Assembly (NCBI GenBank): GCA_051439375.1 | Contig: JBFRWB010000245.1 | Coordinates: forward strand, 1-64,000 | Direction: 5' to 3' | Length of the DNA stretch: 64,000 nt | DNA from: JBGTGT01 sp051439375 | Lineage (GTDB): Bacteria > Cyanobacteriota > Cyanobacteriia > Cyanobacteriales > Microcystaceae | Shown here: positions 26,630-35,673 of the stretch, piece by piece | Layout of the letters: each line of letters opens with the position of its first letter | How positions within the stretch are numbered: the stretch's first letter is position 1 | Position numbers and translations under genes: made by a program | The notes under the pieces: model-generated | Databases searched by the model: none | What the model was told of the DNA's origin: nothing | The model's input: the letters and a program-made list of their open reading frames with translations, nothing else

Positions 26630-27376
26630 CTATAAAATCTGAGATAAAAATTGTTGAGTTCTTTCTGCTTTTGGATGATTAAAAAAGTCCTCTGGAGTCG
26701 CAATTTCCACAATTTTTCCATCGTCCATAAAAACGACCCGATCAGCCACTTCCCTCGCAAATCCTACTTCATGAGTGACACATACCATTGTCATTCCTGA
26801 ATTAGCTAAATTTCGCATGGTATCTAATACTTCTTTAATCATCTCTGGATCTAAAGCAGAGGTAGGTTCGTCAAATAACATAATTTTTGGCTGCATTGCT
26901 AAGGCGCGAGCAATGGCGACTCGTTGCTGTTGTCCCCCTGATAATTGTCCAGGATATTTATTCGCTTGTTCTAAAATACCAACTTTTTTTAATAATTGTA
27001 ATGCAGTTTCTTGAGCTTTTTCTTTTTGAGAACGACGAACCCAAATAGGAGCTAAAGTTACATTATTTAATACAGTTAAATGGGGAAAAAGATTAAATTG
27101 TTGAAAGACCATTCCTACCTCACGACGGATGGTTTCTATATTTTTTAGGTCATGGGAGAGTTGAATTCCATCGACAATAATTTTGCCTTTTTGATAGGGT
27201 TCAAGGGCATTAAATGTACGAATAAATGTTGATTTTCCAGACCCAGAAGGTCCCATGATCACAACCACTTCTTGCTTATTAACGGTGAGGTTAACGCCTT
27301 TGAGAACGTGGAAGCCATTGTCATACCATTTTTCCACATCTTGAGCAACAATAAGCGTGTCTATGTCTGAATTCAT
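26630..27376 (-). CDS. Polar amino acid ABC transporter ATPase (GlnQ-like), orphan
   Basis: A 248-residue ATPase with Walker A G-P-S-G-S-G-K-S-T near residue 40, Q-loop F-Q-Q-F-N-L-F-P-H, signature L-S-G-G-Q-Q-Q-R-V-A-I-A-R, Walker B I-M-L-F-D-E-P-T-S-A-L-D and switch His in V-T-H-E. Size and F-Q-Q-F-N-L-F-P fit the GlnQ/HisP group that energises uptake of polar amino acids. The permease and binding protein are not adjacent: the neighbours are an Rpn gene and a nucleosidase-like gene. It must work with components encoded elsewhere (inference). Confidence 0.9.
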   Translation of the reverse strand: MNSDIDTLIVAQDVEKWYDNGFHVLKGVNLTVNKQEVVVIMGPSGSGKSTFIRTFNALEPYQKGKIIVDGIQLSHDLKNIETIRREVGMVFQQFNLFPHLTVLNNVTLAPIWVRRSQKEKAQETALQLLKKVGILEQANKYPGQLSGGQQQRVAIARALAMQPKIMLFDEPTSALDPEMIKEVLDTMRNLANSGMTMVCVTHEVGFAREVADRVVFMDDGKIVEIATPEDFFNHPKAERTQQFLSQIL

Positions 27377-27441
27377 GAACAGTAAAATTAAAATAGAAAA
27401 TCAAGTCTAGCTTATCATATTTTAGTCAAATCATTAAACAA

Positions 27442-28173
27442 TTAATTACCTACTGTTAATTGTCCATTGATAATTGCTGAAAATTGTTTTAACCTTTTCA
27501 GGGCAATTAAAGAACTACGAATTAGTTGAATTGCTCCCCAAGGTTGTTGTACCATTTTTTTAGCTAGGACAAAGGATTTTAAATTTCCTTCACTATCAAA
27601 AACAGCACTTAAATCGGGTAAAGTCTGGGTTACATCATCACTAATAACCCGTAAAATAGCCACAGGAATTCCTCTTTCTTGAAAAAACGCTAATACCGCA
27701 AAACTCTCCATATCGATCGCAACAACATCATAACTTTTCCCTAATCTTTGTTTTTCGATTTTGTCAGTAATAATGCGATCGCTACTCATTCCCTTTCCTA
27801 ACTTGATCCTGTTGCCTAAAACCGAAGTAAGTGCCTTATTTAAGTTAAAATCGCACCTTAAATAAGACCATTCTCCCTCTGAGTTAACATATCCACAGCC
27901 TTGATAAAGAATCCCCTCTCCAACTGCATAATCCTTCCATAGTCCACCACTTAATCCCATTAACAAGACACCTTGAGACAGCTTGTTAGTAGAGTCTAGA
28001 AACTGAAATTGCTGTGTCAAGAAAGAGCCGACAGGGATTAATCCAGCAGGAATCGCTAATAAGTTAGCTTGACAAGTGGATTGAGCGAATCCGTGGGAAA
28101 TAGCCCTATATTCAGCCCCTTTAACCCCTAAAATAAAGTCAAATGGTGGTAATAACTGAGAAGAAGATGGCAT
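27442..28173 (-). CDS. Nucleoside phosphorylase family protein (MTA/SAH nucleosidase-like)
   Basis: A 243-residue member of the PNP/UDP phosphorylase superfamily. V-A-I-D-M-E-S-F-A-V near residue 155 is the M-E-S/M-E-x nucleoside-binding signature, followed by I-P-V-A-I-L-R-V-I-S-D-D, whose Asp acts as the catalytic acid. This arrangement is that of 5'-methylthioadenosine/S-adenosylhomocysteine nucleosidase and the related hopanoid-associated phosphorylase. Its N-terminus (G-V-K-G-A-E-Y-R-A-I) differs from canonical MTAN (G-I-I-G-A-M), so the exact nucleoside is not assigned. It is followed on the same strand by the orphan GlnQ-like ATPase gene. Confidence 0.78.
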   Translation of the reverse strand: MPSSSQLLPPFDFILGVKGAEYRAISHGFAQSTCQANLLAIPAGLIPVGSFLTQQFQFLDSTNKLSQGVLLMGLSGGLWKDYAVGEGILYQGCGYVNSEGEWSYLRCDFNLNKALTSVLGNRIKLGKGMSSDRIITDKIEKQRLGKSYDVVAIDMESFAVLAFFQERGIPVAILRVISDDVTQTLPDLSAVFDSEGNLKSFVLAKKMVQQPWGAIQLIRSSLIALKRLKQFSAIINGQLTVGN

Positions 28174-28289
28174 AGAATTTAGAATTTCTTGACAAGAATT
28201 CTTGATAAACTACAATACAAGATGGACGAAATTCTCAAATGTCCTTAATAGCATTTCTTGAATTTCCAATTCAGCCTGTTGTAAACTTC

Positions 28290-29354
28290 ATGATAACACC
28301 ACCAATTCTTACAATTGAGAACTTAAGCAAGTATTTTCCGAAAAACCCGATTCCTGCGGTAGATAAAGTCAGTTTTTCCTTAGAAAAAGGGGAATTACTC
28401 GGACTATTAGGGTCATCGGGATGTGGCAAAACAACCCTATTGAGAATGATAGCGGGTTTTGAACAGCCTTCTGAGGGAACAATTTTTAGAGAAGAAAGAC
28501 AGGTATCGGGCAAAGGAATCTTTATTACCCCAGAAAATCGTCAAACAGGCATGGTATTCCAAGATTATGCCTTATTTCCCCATTTAACCCTTGCTGAAAA
28601 TCTTGCCTTTGGCCTCAAAACCCAAATCCCACCGTTAAAAAAAAGCCAAATTAAAGCAAGAATTGAAGAAGTTTTACAATTAGTGGGTTTAGAAGGATTT
28701 AACTGCCGTTATCCTCACGAATTGTCCGGCGGACAACAGCAGAGAGTCGCTTTAGCCCGTGCCCTCGCACCCCAACCTAATTTAATTTTACTAGACGAAC
28801 CCCTCAGTAATTTAGACGTACAAGTTAGGCAGCGTTTAAGGGAGGAAATTCGCAATATTCTCAAAGCAACCGAGGTTTCTGCCGTTTTTGTTACCCATGA
28901 TCAAGAAGAAGCCCTTGCCATTTCTGATAAAATTGCGGTAATGCGTCAGGGTAAGATTGAGCAAATCGGGACACCAGAAGAGATTTATACCCATCCAACA
29001 TCCCGATTTGTGGCAGAATTCGTTACACAGGCTAATTTTTTACCCGCTTTTCGTTATGGCGATCGCTGGAAAACAGAAATTGGGATCTGGGATTGTAATA
29101 TGATGTCCCATCAAGAAAATAGCGAAGAAGGGGAATTAATGATACGACAAGAAGATATTAATTTATATGCTAAAGAAACAGGGACATCTACCGTCATTAA
29201 TCGGCAATTTTTAGGGCGAGAATACCGTTATTGTATCGCTATGGCTTCGGGTCATCAATTACACGCGAGAACGTCCATTAGTACCCAATTAGAAATAGGG
29301 ACAAAGGTAGAATTAGAGGTTAATTCCTCAGATCCTCAGTTATTTTTGCCATAA
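28290..29354 (+). CDS. ABC transporter ATPase, iron(III)/spermidine-type (FutC-like), orphan
   Basis: A 354-residue ATPase from the ATG at 28290; the longer frame from 28239 adds 17 residues without family similarity. It has Walker A G-S-S-G-C-G-K-T-T, Q-loop F-Q-D-Y-A-L-F-P-H, signature L-S-G-G-Q-Q-Q-R-V-A-L-A-R and Walker B L-I-L-L-D-E-P-L-S-N-L-D. A C-terminal regulatory domain with TOBE-like segments follows (about residues 240-354). The layout matches the MalK/PotA/FbpC group; F-R-E-E-R-Q-V-S-G and V-Q-V-R-Q-R-L are compatible with the FbpC/FutC iron subclass. No permease or binding protein is adjacent. Confidence 0.82.
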   Translation: MITPPILTIENLSKYFPKNPIPAVDKVSFSLEKGELLGLLGSSGCGKTTLLRMIAGFEQPSEGTIFREERQVSGKGIFITPENRQTGMVFQDYALFPHLTLAENLAFGLKTQIPPLKKSQIKARIEEVLQLVGLEGFNCRYPHELSGGQQQRVALARALAPQPNLILLDEPLSNLDVQVRQRLREEIRNILKATEVSAVFVTHDQEEALAISDKIAVMRQGKIEQIGTPEEIYTHPTSRFVAEFVTQANFLPAFRYGDRWKTEIGIWDCNMMSHQENSEEGELMIRQEDINLYAKETGTSTVINRQFLGREYRYCIAMASGHQLHARTSISTQLEIGTKVELEVNSSDPQLFLP

Positions 29355-29400
29355 TAAGCGTTACTTGACACCTTACCTACCCCAATTTATAGCCCTATCC

Positions 29401-29414
29401 ATTAAGGTGTTTGA
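29401..29414 (-). repeat. Partial copy of the dispersed 22-bp repeat
   Basis: ATTAAGGTGTTTGA on the plus strand is the reverse complement of part of the 22-mer found complete at 21384, 32679 and 38843. Confidence 0.5.
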
Positions 29415-29539
29415 TATAAGCAATCTTTAAAGTAATCATCAGGAATTACGTTCTAATTTTTAATGGTACGCAGCACGATAGATCCTTTGCGTGTCAGAAT
29501 AAGAAACAATAATAAAAATCCATTGGAGGAGACATCAGA

Positions 29540-31267
29540 ATGGTTGCAACTCCCATCAAAACAGAAAAACGCTTAACGATGCAAACCGCCAGTATCGGCG
29601 AAGATACCATAGCTATTCGTTCCCTAGATTGGGATAGAGACAGATTTGACATCGAATTTGGCTTACAAAACGGGACAACTTACAATTCCTATCTTATTGA
29701 AGGGGATAAAATTGCCCTTGTGGATAGTTCCCACGAAAAATTCCGTCAGCTATATCTAGATACCTTAAAAGGATTAATTGACCCCAAAACCATTGATTAT
29801 TTAATCATTAGTCACACCGAACCCGATCATAGTGGCTTAACCAAAGATATTCTAGAACTTGCACCCCATATAACCGTTGTTGGAGCAAAAGTTGCCATTC
29901 AATTCTTAGAAAACTTTGTTCATCAACCCTTTGAACGCATAATCGTCAAAAATGGCGATACCCTAGACTTAGGAAAGGGTCATATTCTGGAATTCGTTAG
30001 TGCGCCGAATCTCCATTGGCCAGACACAATGCTAACCTACGACTCGGAAACCAGCACCCTCTTTACCTGTGATGTGTTTGGGATGCACTATTGTTCTAAT
30101 AACCTCTACGATGAACACTTAGCCGATATTGAGGCAGATTATCATTTTTATTATGAATGTTTAATGGGGCCAAATGCGCGATCGGTCATTGCAGCCATGA
30201 AACGCATGGATAAACTGGGGGAAATTACCACCGTAGCCAATGGTCATGGTCCTTTACTGTACCATAACGTCAAAGAACTGTTAGAACGCTACCGTACATG
30301 GAGTTTAGCCCAAGCCAAGGCAGAAACCAACGTCATTGTCTTTTATATCTCCGATTATGGTTATAGCGATCGCTTATCTCAAGCCTTAGCAAAGGGAATT
30401 AACAAAACTGGCGTTGCAGTGGAAATGGTGGATCTTAAGTCTAGTGATCCCCAAGATATCACGGAAATGGTGAGTCAGGCCAGTGGAATTGTCCTAGGAA
30501 TGCCTCCCCTATCAGGAGAGTATTATAAAGAAATAACTACTAATTTAGGGACAGTCTTAGCTGCGGTTAACAGTAAGCAATATTTTGGTTTATTTGAGTC
30601 CTATGGCGGAGATGATGAACCGATTGATCCCCTTGTTATTAAATTACGGGAAATTGGCCTGCGTAAAGCTTTTACCTCAATACGGGTAAAAGATACCCCC
30701 GACGAAGGAATTTATCAAGAATGTGAAGAGTCAGGAACGGACTTAGGACAAGCTTTAACCCAATCGAAAAAGATTAAACAGCGAAAATCCCTCGATAGTG
30801 ATTTAGACCAAGCAATCGGGCGAATTAGTGGGGGATTATACATCTTAACCGCCAATAAGAGTGATCTGAATGGGGCAATGTTAGCCAGTTGGGTGACACA
30901 AGCGAGTTTTGATCCCCCCGGTTTTACGGTTGCAGTGGCGAAAGATCGGGCAATTGAATCGCTGATGCAAGTGGGGGATACTTTTGTCTTGAATATCCTT
31001 GAAGAAGGGAAATATCAACCCTTAATGAAGCATTTTCTCAAACGATTCCCCCCCGGTGCCGATCGCTTTGCTGGGGTTAACATCCAAATGGCTACCAATG
31101 GCTCCCCCATTTTAGTGGATGCGTTAGCTTATTTAGAGTGTGAAGTCGTTAGTCGCATGGACTGTAGCGATCACTGGATTGTGTATAGTAAAGTGACTAC
31201 TGGCCGAGTCTCTAATCCTGATGGTTTAACGGCGATACATCACCGCAAAGTAGGGAATTATTATTAA
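29540..31267 (+). CDS. flv3: Flavodiiron protein, Flv3-type (diflavin flavoprotein)
   Basis: A 575-residue three-domain protein: an N-terminal metallo-beta-lactamase-like diiron domain (~30-270), a flavodoxin domain (~275-420) and a C-terminal flavin reductase domain (~430-575). The canonical diiron motif H-T-E-P-D-H (His92, Glu94, Asp96, His97) is intact, as in Flv2/Flv3 and unlike Flv1/Flv4; C-D-V-F-G-M-H and N-G-H-G-P are further ligand motifs. It would act in Mehler-like photoreduction of O2 to water, usually as a partner of Flv1. Assignment to Flv3 rather than Flv2 rests on overall resemblance and absence of flv4 nearby. A GGAGGAG Shine-Dalgarno supports the start. Confidence 0.88.
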   Translation: MVATPIKTEKRLTMQTASIGEDTIAIRSLDWDRDRFDIEFGLQNGTTYNSYLIEGDKIALVDSSHEKFRQLYLDTLKGLIDPKTIDYLIISHTEPDHSGLTKDILELAPHITVVGAKVAIQFLENFVHQPFERIIVKNGDTLDLGKGHILEFVSAPNLHWPDTMLTYDSETSTLFTCDVFGMHYCSNNLYDEHLADIEADYHFYYECLMGPNARSVIAAMKRMDKLGEITTVANGHGPLLYHNVKELLERYRTWSLAQAKAETNVIVFYISDYGYSDRLSQALAKGINKTGVAVEMVDLKSSDPQDITEMVSQASGIVLGMPPLSGEYYKEITTNLGTVLAAVNSKQYFGLFESYGGDDEPIDPLVIKLREIGLRKAFTSIRVKDTPDEGIYQECEESGTDLGQALTQSKKIKQRKSLDSDLDQAIGRISGGLYILTANKSDLNGAMLASWVTQASFDPPGFTVAVAKDRAIESLMQVGDTFVLNILEEGKYQPLMKHFLKRFPPGADRFAGVNIQMATNGSPILVDALAYLECEVVSRMDCSDHWIVYSKVTTGRVSNPDGLTAIHHRKVGNYY

Positions 31268-31332
31268 AGCCATTTCTGTAAACAGTTAACAGTTAATATC
31301 ACTGTTAGGTTAGTAAACCTTAGATATCGTAG

Positions 31333-31398
31333 GATGGGTTAGGCACAGGGACAGTTATAGGACAACCTTATAATTTTTAATTTGTGCCGTAACCCATC
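31333..31398. repeat. 66-bp palindromic repeat
   Basis: GATGGGTTAGGCACA (31333-31347) pairs with TGTGCC-G-TAACCCATC (31383-31398), a 15-bp stem with one bulged G. The stem resembles a dispersed GGGTTAGGC/GTAACCC palindrome familiar from cyanobacterial genomes. It lies in the 243-bp gap after flv3. Confidence 0.6.
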
Positions 31399-31510
31399 TC
31401 AGGGTGTTTGTATAGTTAACTCAAATAAGAATGAGACAATACCGATCTCCTTTGTTGTTGGTATAGCGAGCAAGATGCTTGCACTCCTATCGTGCTAACT
31501 GTTCACTGAA

Positions 31511-32491
31511 TCACTGACTTGCAGTAATATTTCGTTCCCGTAGTTGTCGGATGAAAAACTCCTCTAATGAAGCCCGCGCCCGATTCAGGGTGATCAATTG
31601 GGCATCCATTTCGCTTAAACGGGCAACAAAGTCTTGGGGATCGCCTTTAAGTTGACCATGCCATAAATTATTCTCTAATCTTAAGCCTTCTATCCAAGGG
31701 CCGAGTGATTTTGGTGAACCCCCTTTCACCACCACCTGATAAACATCAGCCCGTCCTAATATATCTTCCAATGAACCCGTGCAAATAATTTCACCTCTGG
31801 CGAGTAAAGCAATGCGATCGCAGATTTGTTCCACGTCAGCCAAAATATGGGAGTTAAAAAAGATCGTTTTTCCCTGTTCTTTGAGGGCTAAAATAATCTC
31901 TCGGACTTGATAGCGTCCCATGGGATCGAGGCCGGACATGGGTTCATCGAGGAAGACTAATTCAGGATCGTTGATTAAAGCCTGTGCCATTCCTACCCGT
32001 TGGGTCATGCCCTTAGAATATTTGCGAATTTGTTTTGTTTTCGCAGTTTTTTGTGCCAGACCGACCAAATCTAATAACTCAGGAATCCGTTTTTGGCGGA
32101 CATCAGAGGGAAGTTGAAAAACCCCTGCAACAAAATCTAAAAACTCCCATGCAGTGAGAAAATCATAAAAGTAGGCATTTTCGGGTAAATAACCGATTCG
32201 TTGTTTGGTACTGCGATTGCCAATCGGTTTTCCTAATAATTTTGCCCGTCCAGAGGTCGGGCGAATAATACCTAATAAGGTTTTGAGAAGGGTCGTTTTG
32301 CCCGCCCCATTGGGACCGAGTAAGCCGAAGGTTTCTCCATGATAAACACTTAAATCGCAGCTTTTTAAAGATTGAACCTTTTGATTCAGCCAAAACCCTG
32401 TCCGATAAACTTTCCCTAAGTTCCATGTTTCAACAACGGCGGTGGAATCGGTAGGAGAAGAGGGGCTTAAAGTGTCTTTTACAGCATCCAT
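31511..32491 (-). CDS. ABC-2 type transporter ATPase, orphan
   Basis: A 326-residue ATPase: Walker A G-P-N-G-A-G-K-T-T near residue 58, Q-loop L-P-E-N-A-Y, signature Y-S-K-G-M-T-Q-R-V-G-M-A-Q, Walker B L-V-F-L-D-E-P-M-S-G-L-D and switch N-S-H-I-L. The Y-S-K-G-M signature and size fit the CcmA/NatA-like ABC-2 exporter ATPases. A ~70-residue C-terminal extension follows. The usual ABC-2 membrane subunit is not in this window on either side. Cargo unknown. Confidence 0.88.
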   Translation of the reverse strand: MDAVKDTLSPSSPTDSTAVVETWNLGKVYRTGFWLNQKVQSLKSCDLSVYHGETFGLLGPNGAGKTTLLKTLLGIIRPTSGRAKLLGKPIGNRSTKQRIGYLPENAYFYDFLTAWEFLDFVAGVFQLPSDVRQKRIPELLDLVGLAQKTAKTKQIRKYSKGMTQRVGMAQALINDPELVFLDEPMSGLDPMGRYQVREIILALKEQGKTIFFNSHILADVEQICDRIALLARGEIICTGSLEDILGRADVYQVVVKGGSPKSLGPWIEGLRLENNLWHGQLKGDPQDFVARLSEMDAQLITLNRARASLEEFFIRQLRERNITASQ

Positions 32492-32678
32492 AGAGCAATG
32501 AAACGGTTTTCAAAAATGTTTGCGGATTTGATTTCTATTTTTCCCTAAAATCCTTTGAAAGACGACATTACAGTTAACTTATGTTAAGTTTATGGCCATT
32601 TGATAGTGCTACACATAATTAAAAATTCAAGATTAAAAATTCAAAAGCGATCCCTGACTGCGTTTCAGAATTTTCAAC

Positions 32679-32700
32679 TGTCAAACACCCTAATGCGTAG
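32679..32700 (+). repeat. Dispersed 22-bp repeat, copy 2
   Basis: TGTCAAACA-CCC-TAATGCGTAG on the plus strand, immediately upstream of the GC-rich palindrome and minisatellite. Confidence 0.7.
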
Positions 32701-32733
32701 TACCTTCCCTGTAGGGGCGCGGATGCTTGCGCC

Positions 32734-32943
32734 CAGAAATCATTCCCGACTTCTCACAAATTATTCCCGACTTTTCAGAAATCATTCCCGACCTCTCAGA
32801 AATCATTCCCGACCCTTCAGAAATTGTTCCCGATCTCTCAGAAATCGTTCCCAACCCTTCAGAAATCGTTCCCGACCCTTCAGAAATCATTCCCGACTTC
32901 TCAGAAATCATTCCCGACCTCTCAGAAACCGTTCCACACCGCT
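32734..32943 (+). repeat. 21-bp minisatellite, 10 copies
   Basis: TTCCCGAC-type cores occur at 32743, 32764, 32785, 32806, 32827, 32848, 32869, 32890, 32911 and 32932, every 21 bp. The consensus is GAAATCATTCCCGACCTCTC plus one A; the last unit is degenerate. There are no spacers, so it is not a CRISPR. No stop codon occurs in any of the three plus frames, because the unit length is a multiple of three. In one frame it would encode a heptad I-I-P-D-x-S-E, in another N-H-S-R-P-L-R; neither has a supported start. Confidence 0.95.
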
Positions 32944-33094
32944 ATAGAATTGTTTCTTAAAGCCTGTGTACAATTCATACAAGCGTCAGAGTAATTAATT
33001 CAGGTTTGTCCACATTTCCCGAAAGCCCGTTTATGAGTTTAAAGTGCTTTTTGAATGCGTGACTTTTGGCTTTTGACTTGCCCGTAGGGCAGCC

Positions 33095-35590
33095 CTATAA
33101 TTCCTTTAACAAAGGTGATGCAATGCGCCATGCTTTAACAAAATTTCCCTGCATCAAAGCAGCAATCCCATCTAATCCTTTAATTTCTGGGACAGTTGGT
33201 GCTAACTTTAAAGCCGGTTTGACTGCCTTTTCAGCCGCTTTCGGTTGCCATTGATAAAGATAAACAAAGGCTAAATAAGCATGGGAATAAGGATTATTAT
33301 TATCTTTTTGAACTAAGACATTTAATGTATCCGTTGCCCCTTTCGCATCTTCTTGTAAAACATAGGAAAGGGCTAAATTATATAGCCAAGGAATTTCCTT
33401 TTGTTCGGGATTATTTTCTAAGCGATAATGTAAAGCAGCTTGTGCTTGTTGTAAATAATCTTGAATCGGATCATATTGGTTAAGGCGATCAACCTGTTGA
33501 AAAATAGGGTCTAATCCTTGAATCCCTAATGGTAAATAAGCCGATAATTGCCGTAGTTGAGTGACAAAATCTAGGGGAGGAGACGGTTGAGAAGGGGCAG
33601 TTTGATCTAAAGTCAGGTTAACCAATGGTGTGTCAATGGGGTAACTTTCTCCTGTCTTGCGATTAAGATAAGTGGCTTCTAAAGTGTAATTTCCATCAGG
33701 AATATTCCCATCAGGTAACATTGCCGTTTGTTCAATCACTTGAAAGGTTTGTAAGGGATCTTGTTTTGTTCTAACTGTTCCCATTCCCACCCCATGATCA
33801 TGAATCCAAAACTGATTATTATTCGGATTATCAACTGATTTCCATGTTAAAATAAGAATCCCATGCTCTAAACTTTCTCCTTTCCCTGACCAATAATAAG
33901 TAACAGGAATCGGAGAATTATTGGGGACTTTCTCTGGAACAATAACTTGATCTAATTTAACTTTATCTTGAGTGATGGCTAAAGGATTGACTGTAACCGT
34001 GGGTTGGCTGCGGTGATAGAGTTTAATTACACTTTGATCGGGCAATTCCCAACGATTGAGTACCTGAAAACTGGCATCAGTTTTTAACTGTTCACCGAAA
34101 GCAAGTTGAGCCTCTCTTGCAAAGCCTGTTTCCCCTCCTTCCTTGCTAACAAACCAATCAATAGATTGACTATCTTGTTCAACTTCTTCAGGTTTTGTCC
34201 CTAATTCTCGTCCATAAACTTGAAAATCTCTTAACATTCCATAGTAACTAACATTATTATGATTGACCTCACCAACATTCGGAATAACCCCTAGATTAGA
34301 TTGTTGATAAGGGGCATTATCGAGTACCGTTTGAATCAATTGAGGATGGGGATTCGGAAAATCTATCCGAGGATAACGAGAAACAGTCGGGCTTAAAACT
34401 TTAGCAATCGGGCTAATAACAGGAATCAAATATAATTGACCAATCATTGCTAAAAGGGCTAACCCTACCGTTACCCATCGCATAAATTTCCAGCGACCCC
34501 GCCATAATAATAAACAGTAAGATAAAACAATTCCTAATATGGGTAAAATTGGCATTACATAACGGGTATCTTTATTAACATTAGCAGAACAAATGAAATA
34601 GGCTGCCACCAAATAAATCCCTAGCCATGTTAAACTTTGTTTTAATTGTTCACCCTCAATGGCTTCCTTATTGGTAGGGAAGCGTTTTAATAGATGTAAG
34701 CCGAATCCAACTAAAGGAATTAATAAAAGAACCCAAGTAATCGCAGATGGTAAATCTTGCCAATAATAAGTCCATGCAGCTAAAGTATCTAAGGTTGGAT
34801 CTCCTTCATTGGTTGCGGGAATAACCACCGAATTTTGAGCCGTACTAAAGAGATAAATCCAATTAGTTCGATACCAAGGAAACCAAACAAAAGCTGATAT
34901 AAAAAAACTAGCAATTAACTGTCCAACTCTTTCCCACTTCCGTTGTACAAGCTGACTGATTCCTAACCAGAGTAAAGGAACAATCAAGAAAAACATTCCA
35001 CTTTGCTTGGTTAATAAAATCAACCCCCAAGCAACGCCCCAGATCCCTGTCCAAAGCCATTGTTCAGAGCGTTTATTGGCCAACTTCCACAGGGTTAAAC
35101 TACAAAACCCTGCAATAGTTAAAGCCGTAATGGGTGTATCTAAAAGGTACTCTAAACGATGGCTATATAAGCGAGGAAATAATAGACACATTCCCGCACT
35201 CCATAACCCAACTTGGGGATTAAATAAGACGCTTCCTAATGTATAAACACAGACAATTAATAAACCACTAAAAAATAGATTAACCCATAACGCTTGATCC
35301 GATCCCGTTCCCAATACTTGCTGAAAAGGTGTGGTTAAAAGATAAGTTAACGGAGGATATTTAGTAGAAATCATCCAAAAACTACGCCACCAGTCTCCAC
35401 TTAAAAGATCAGGGGTTTGTAAGGCTTGTAAATAACGTAGAGACAAACTAAGGTGATTACTTTGATCCCATTGGGGGGGAAATTGATCTAAACTAAGCCA
35501 GAGGCGATCGCTTAGGTTACTCAACAGCCAAAATAAGCTGAGTATCCCGAAAATAACTGATTTGTTAGAATAAATAGATTTTACTGACAT
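33095..35590 (-). CDS. GT39/ArnT-like membrane glycosyltransferase with C-terminal TPR region
   Basis: An 831-residue protein with an N-terminal block of about ten membrane spans (residues ~10-390). The first periplasmic loop has D-Q-S-N-H, and K-Y-P-P-L-T-Y-L and R-L-Y-S-H-R-L-E-Y-L-L-D-T-P-I-T follow, matching the PMT_2/ArnT family that uses polyprenyl-phosphate sugars. A ~330-residue soluble part follows. The last ~110 residues look TPR-like (W-L-Y-N-L-A-L-S-Y-V-L-Q-E-D-A-K-G and P-Y-S-H-A-Y-L-A-F-V-Y-L). It would glycosylate lipids or proteins on the periplasmic side. It stands downstream of pyrG on the same strand. Confidence 0.82.
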   Translation of the reverse strand: MSVKSIYSNKSVIFGILSLFWLLSNLSDRLWLSLDQFPPQWDQSNHLSLSLRYLQALQTPDLLSGDWWRSFWMISTKYPPLTYLLTTPFQQVLGTGSDQALWVNLFFSGLLIVCVYTLGSVLFNPQVGLWSAGMCLLFPRLYSHRLEYLLDTPITALTIAGFCSLTLWKLANKRSEQWLWTGIWGVAWGLILLTKQSGMFFLIVPLLWLGISQLVQRKWERVGQLIASFFISAFVWFPWYRTNWIYLFSTAQNSVVIPATNEGDPTLDTLAAWTYYWQDLPSAITWVLLLIPLVGFGLHLLKRFPTNKEAIEGEQLKQSLTWLGIYLVAAYFICSANVNKDTRYVMPILPILGIVLSYCLLLWRGRWKFMRWVTVGLALLAMIGQLYLIPVISPIAKVLSPTVSRYPRIDFPNPHPQLIQTVLDNAPYQQSNLGVIPNVGEVNHNNVSYYGMLRDFQVYGRELGTKPEEVEQDSQSIDWFVSKEGGETGFAREAQLAFGEQLKTDASFQVLNRWELPDQSVIKLYHRSQPTVTVNPLAITQDKVKLDQVIVPEKVPNNSPIPVTYYWSGKGESLEHGILILTWKSVDNPNNNQFWIHDHGVGMGTVRTKQDPLQTFQVIEQTAMLPDGNIPDGNYTLEATYLNRKTGESYPIDTPLVNLTLDQTAPSQPSPPLDFVTQLRQLSAYLPLGIQGLDPIFQQVDRLNQYDPIQDYLQQAQAALHYRLENNPEQKEIPWLYNLALSYVLQEDAKGATDTLNVLVQKDNNNPYSHAYLAFVYLYQWQPKAAEKAVKPALKLAPTVPEIKGLDGIAALMQGNFVKAWRIASPLLKEL

Positions 35591-35673
35591 ACATATACCA
35601 GTGAACAGTGAACACTTAACACTTAACAGTCAGAAACTGTTAGTGGGATGAAGATTTAGTATAAGCTATCAGG

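Larger units (their letters stand above)
32492..33094. other. Repeat-filled intergenic region
   Basis: About 600 bp without a supported gene. In order it contains an A/T-rich stretch, a copy of the dispersed 22-bp repeat (32679-32700), a GGGCGC...GCGCCC palindrome (about 32714-32733), the 21-bp minisatellite (32734-32943), and low-complexity text with a GACTTGCCCGTAGGGC motif near 33076. Several short ORFs span it, but all follow the minisatellite's lack of stops and are not supported as genes. Confidence 0.6.

Noticed and set aside
32734..32943. CRISPR array
   Set aside because: Units are 21 bp and contiguous with no unique spacers, and no cas genes are present.
32600..32960. Short ORFs over the minisatellite on both strands
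   Set aside because: They exist because a 21-bp unit lacks stops in every plus frame; no Shine-Dalgarno, no conserved start and no family resemblance.
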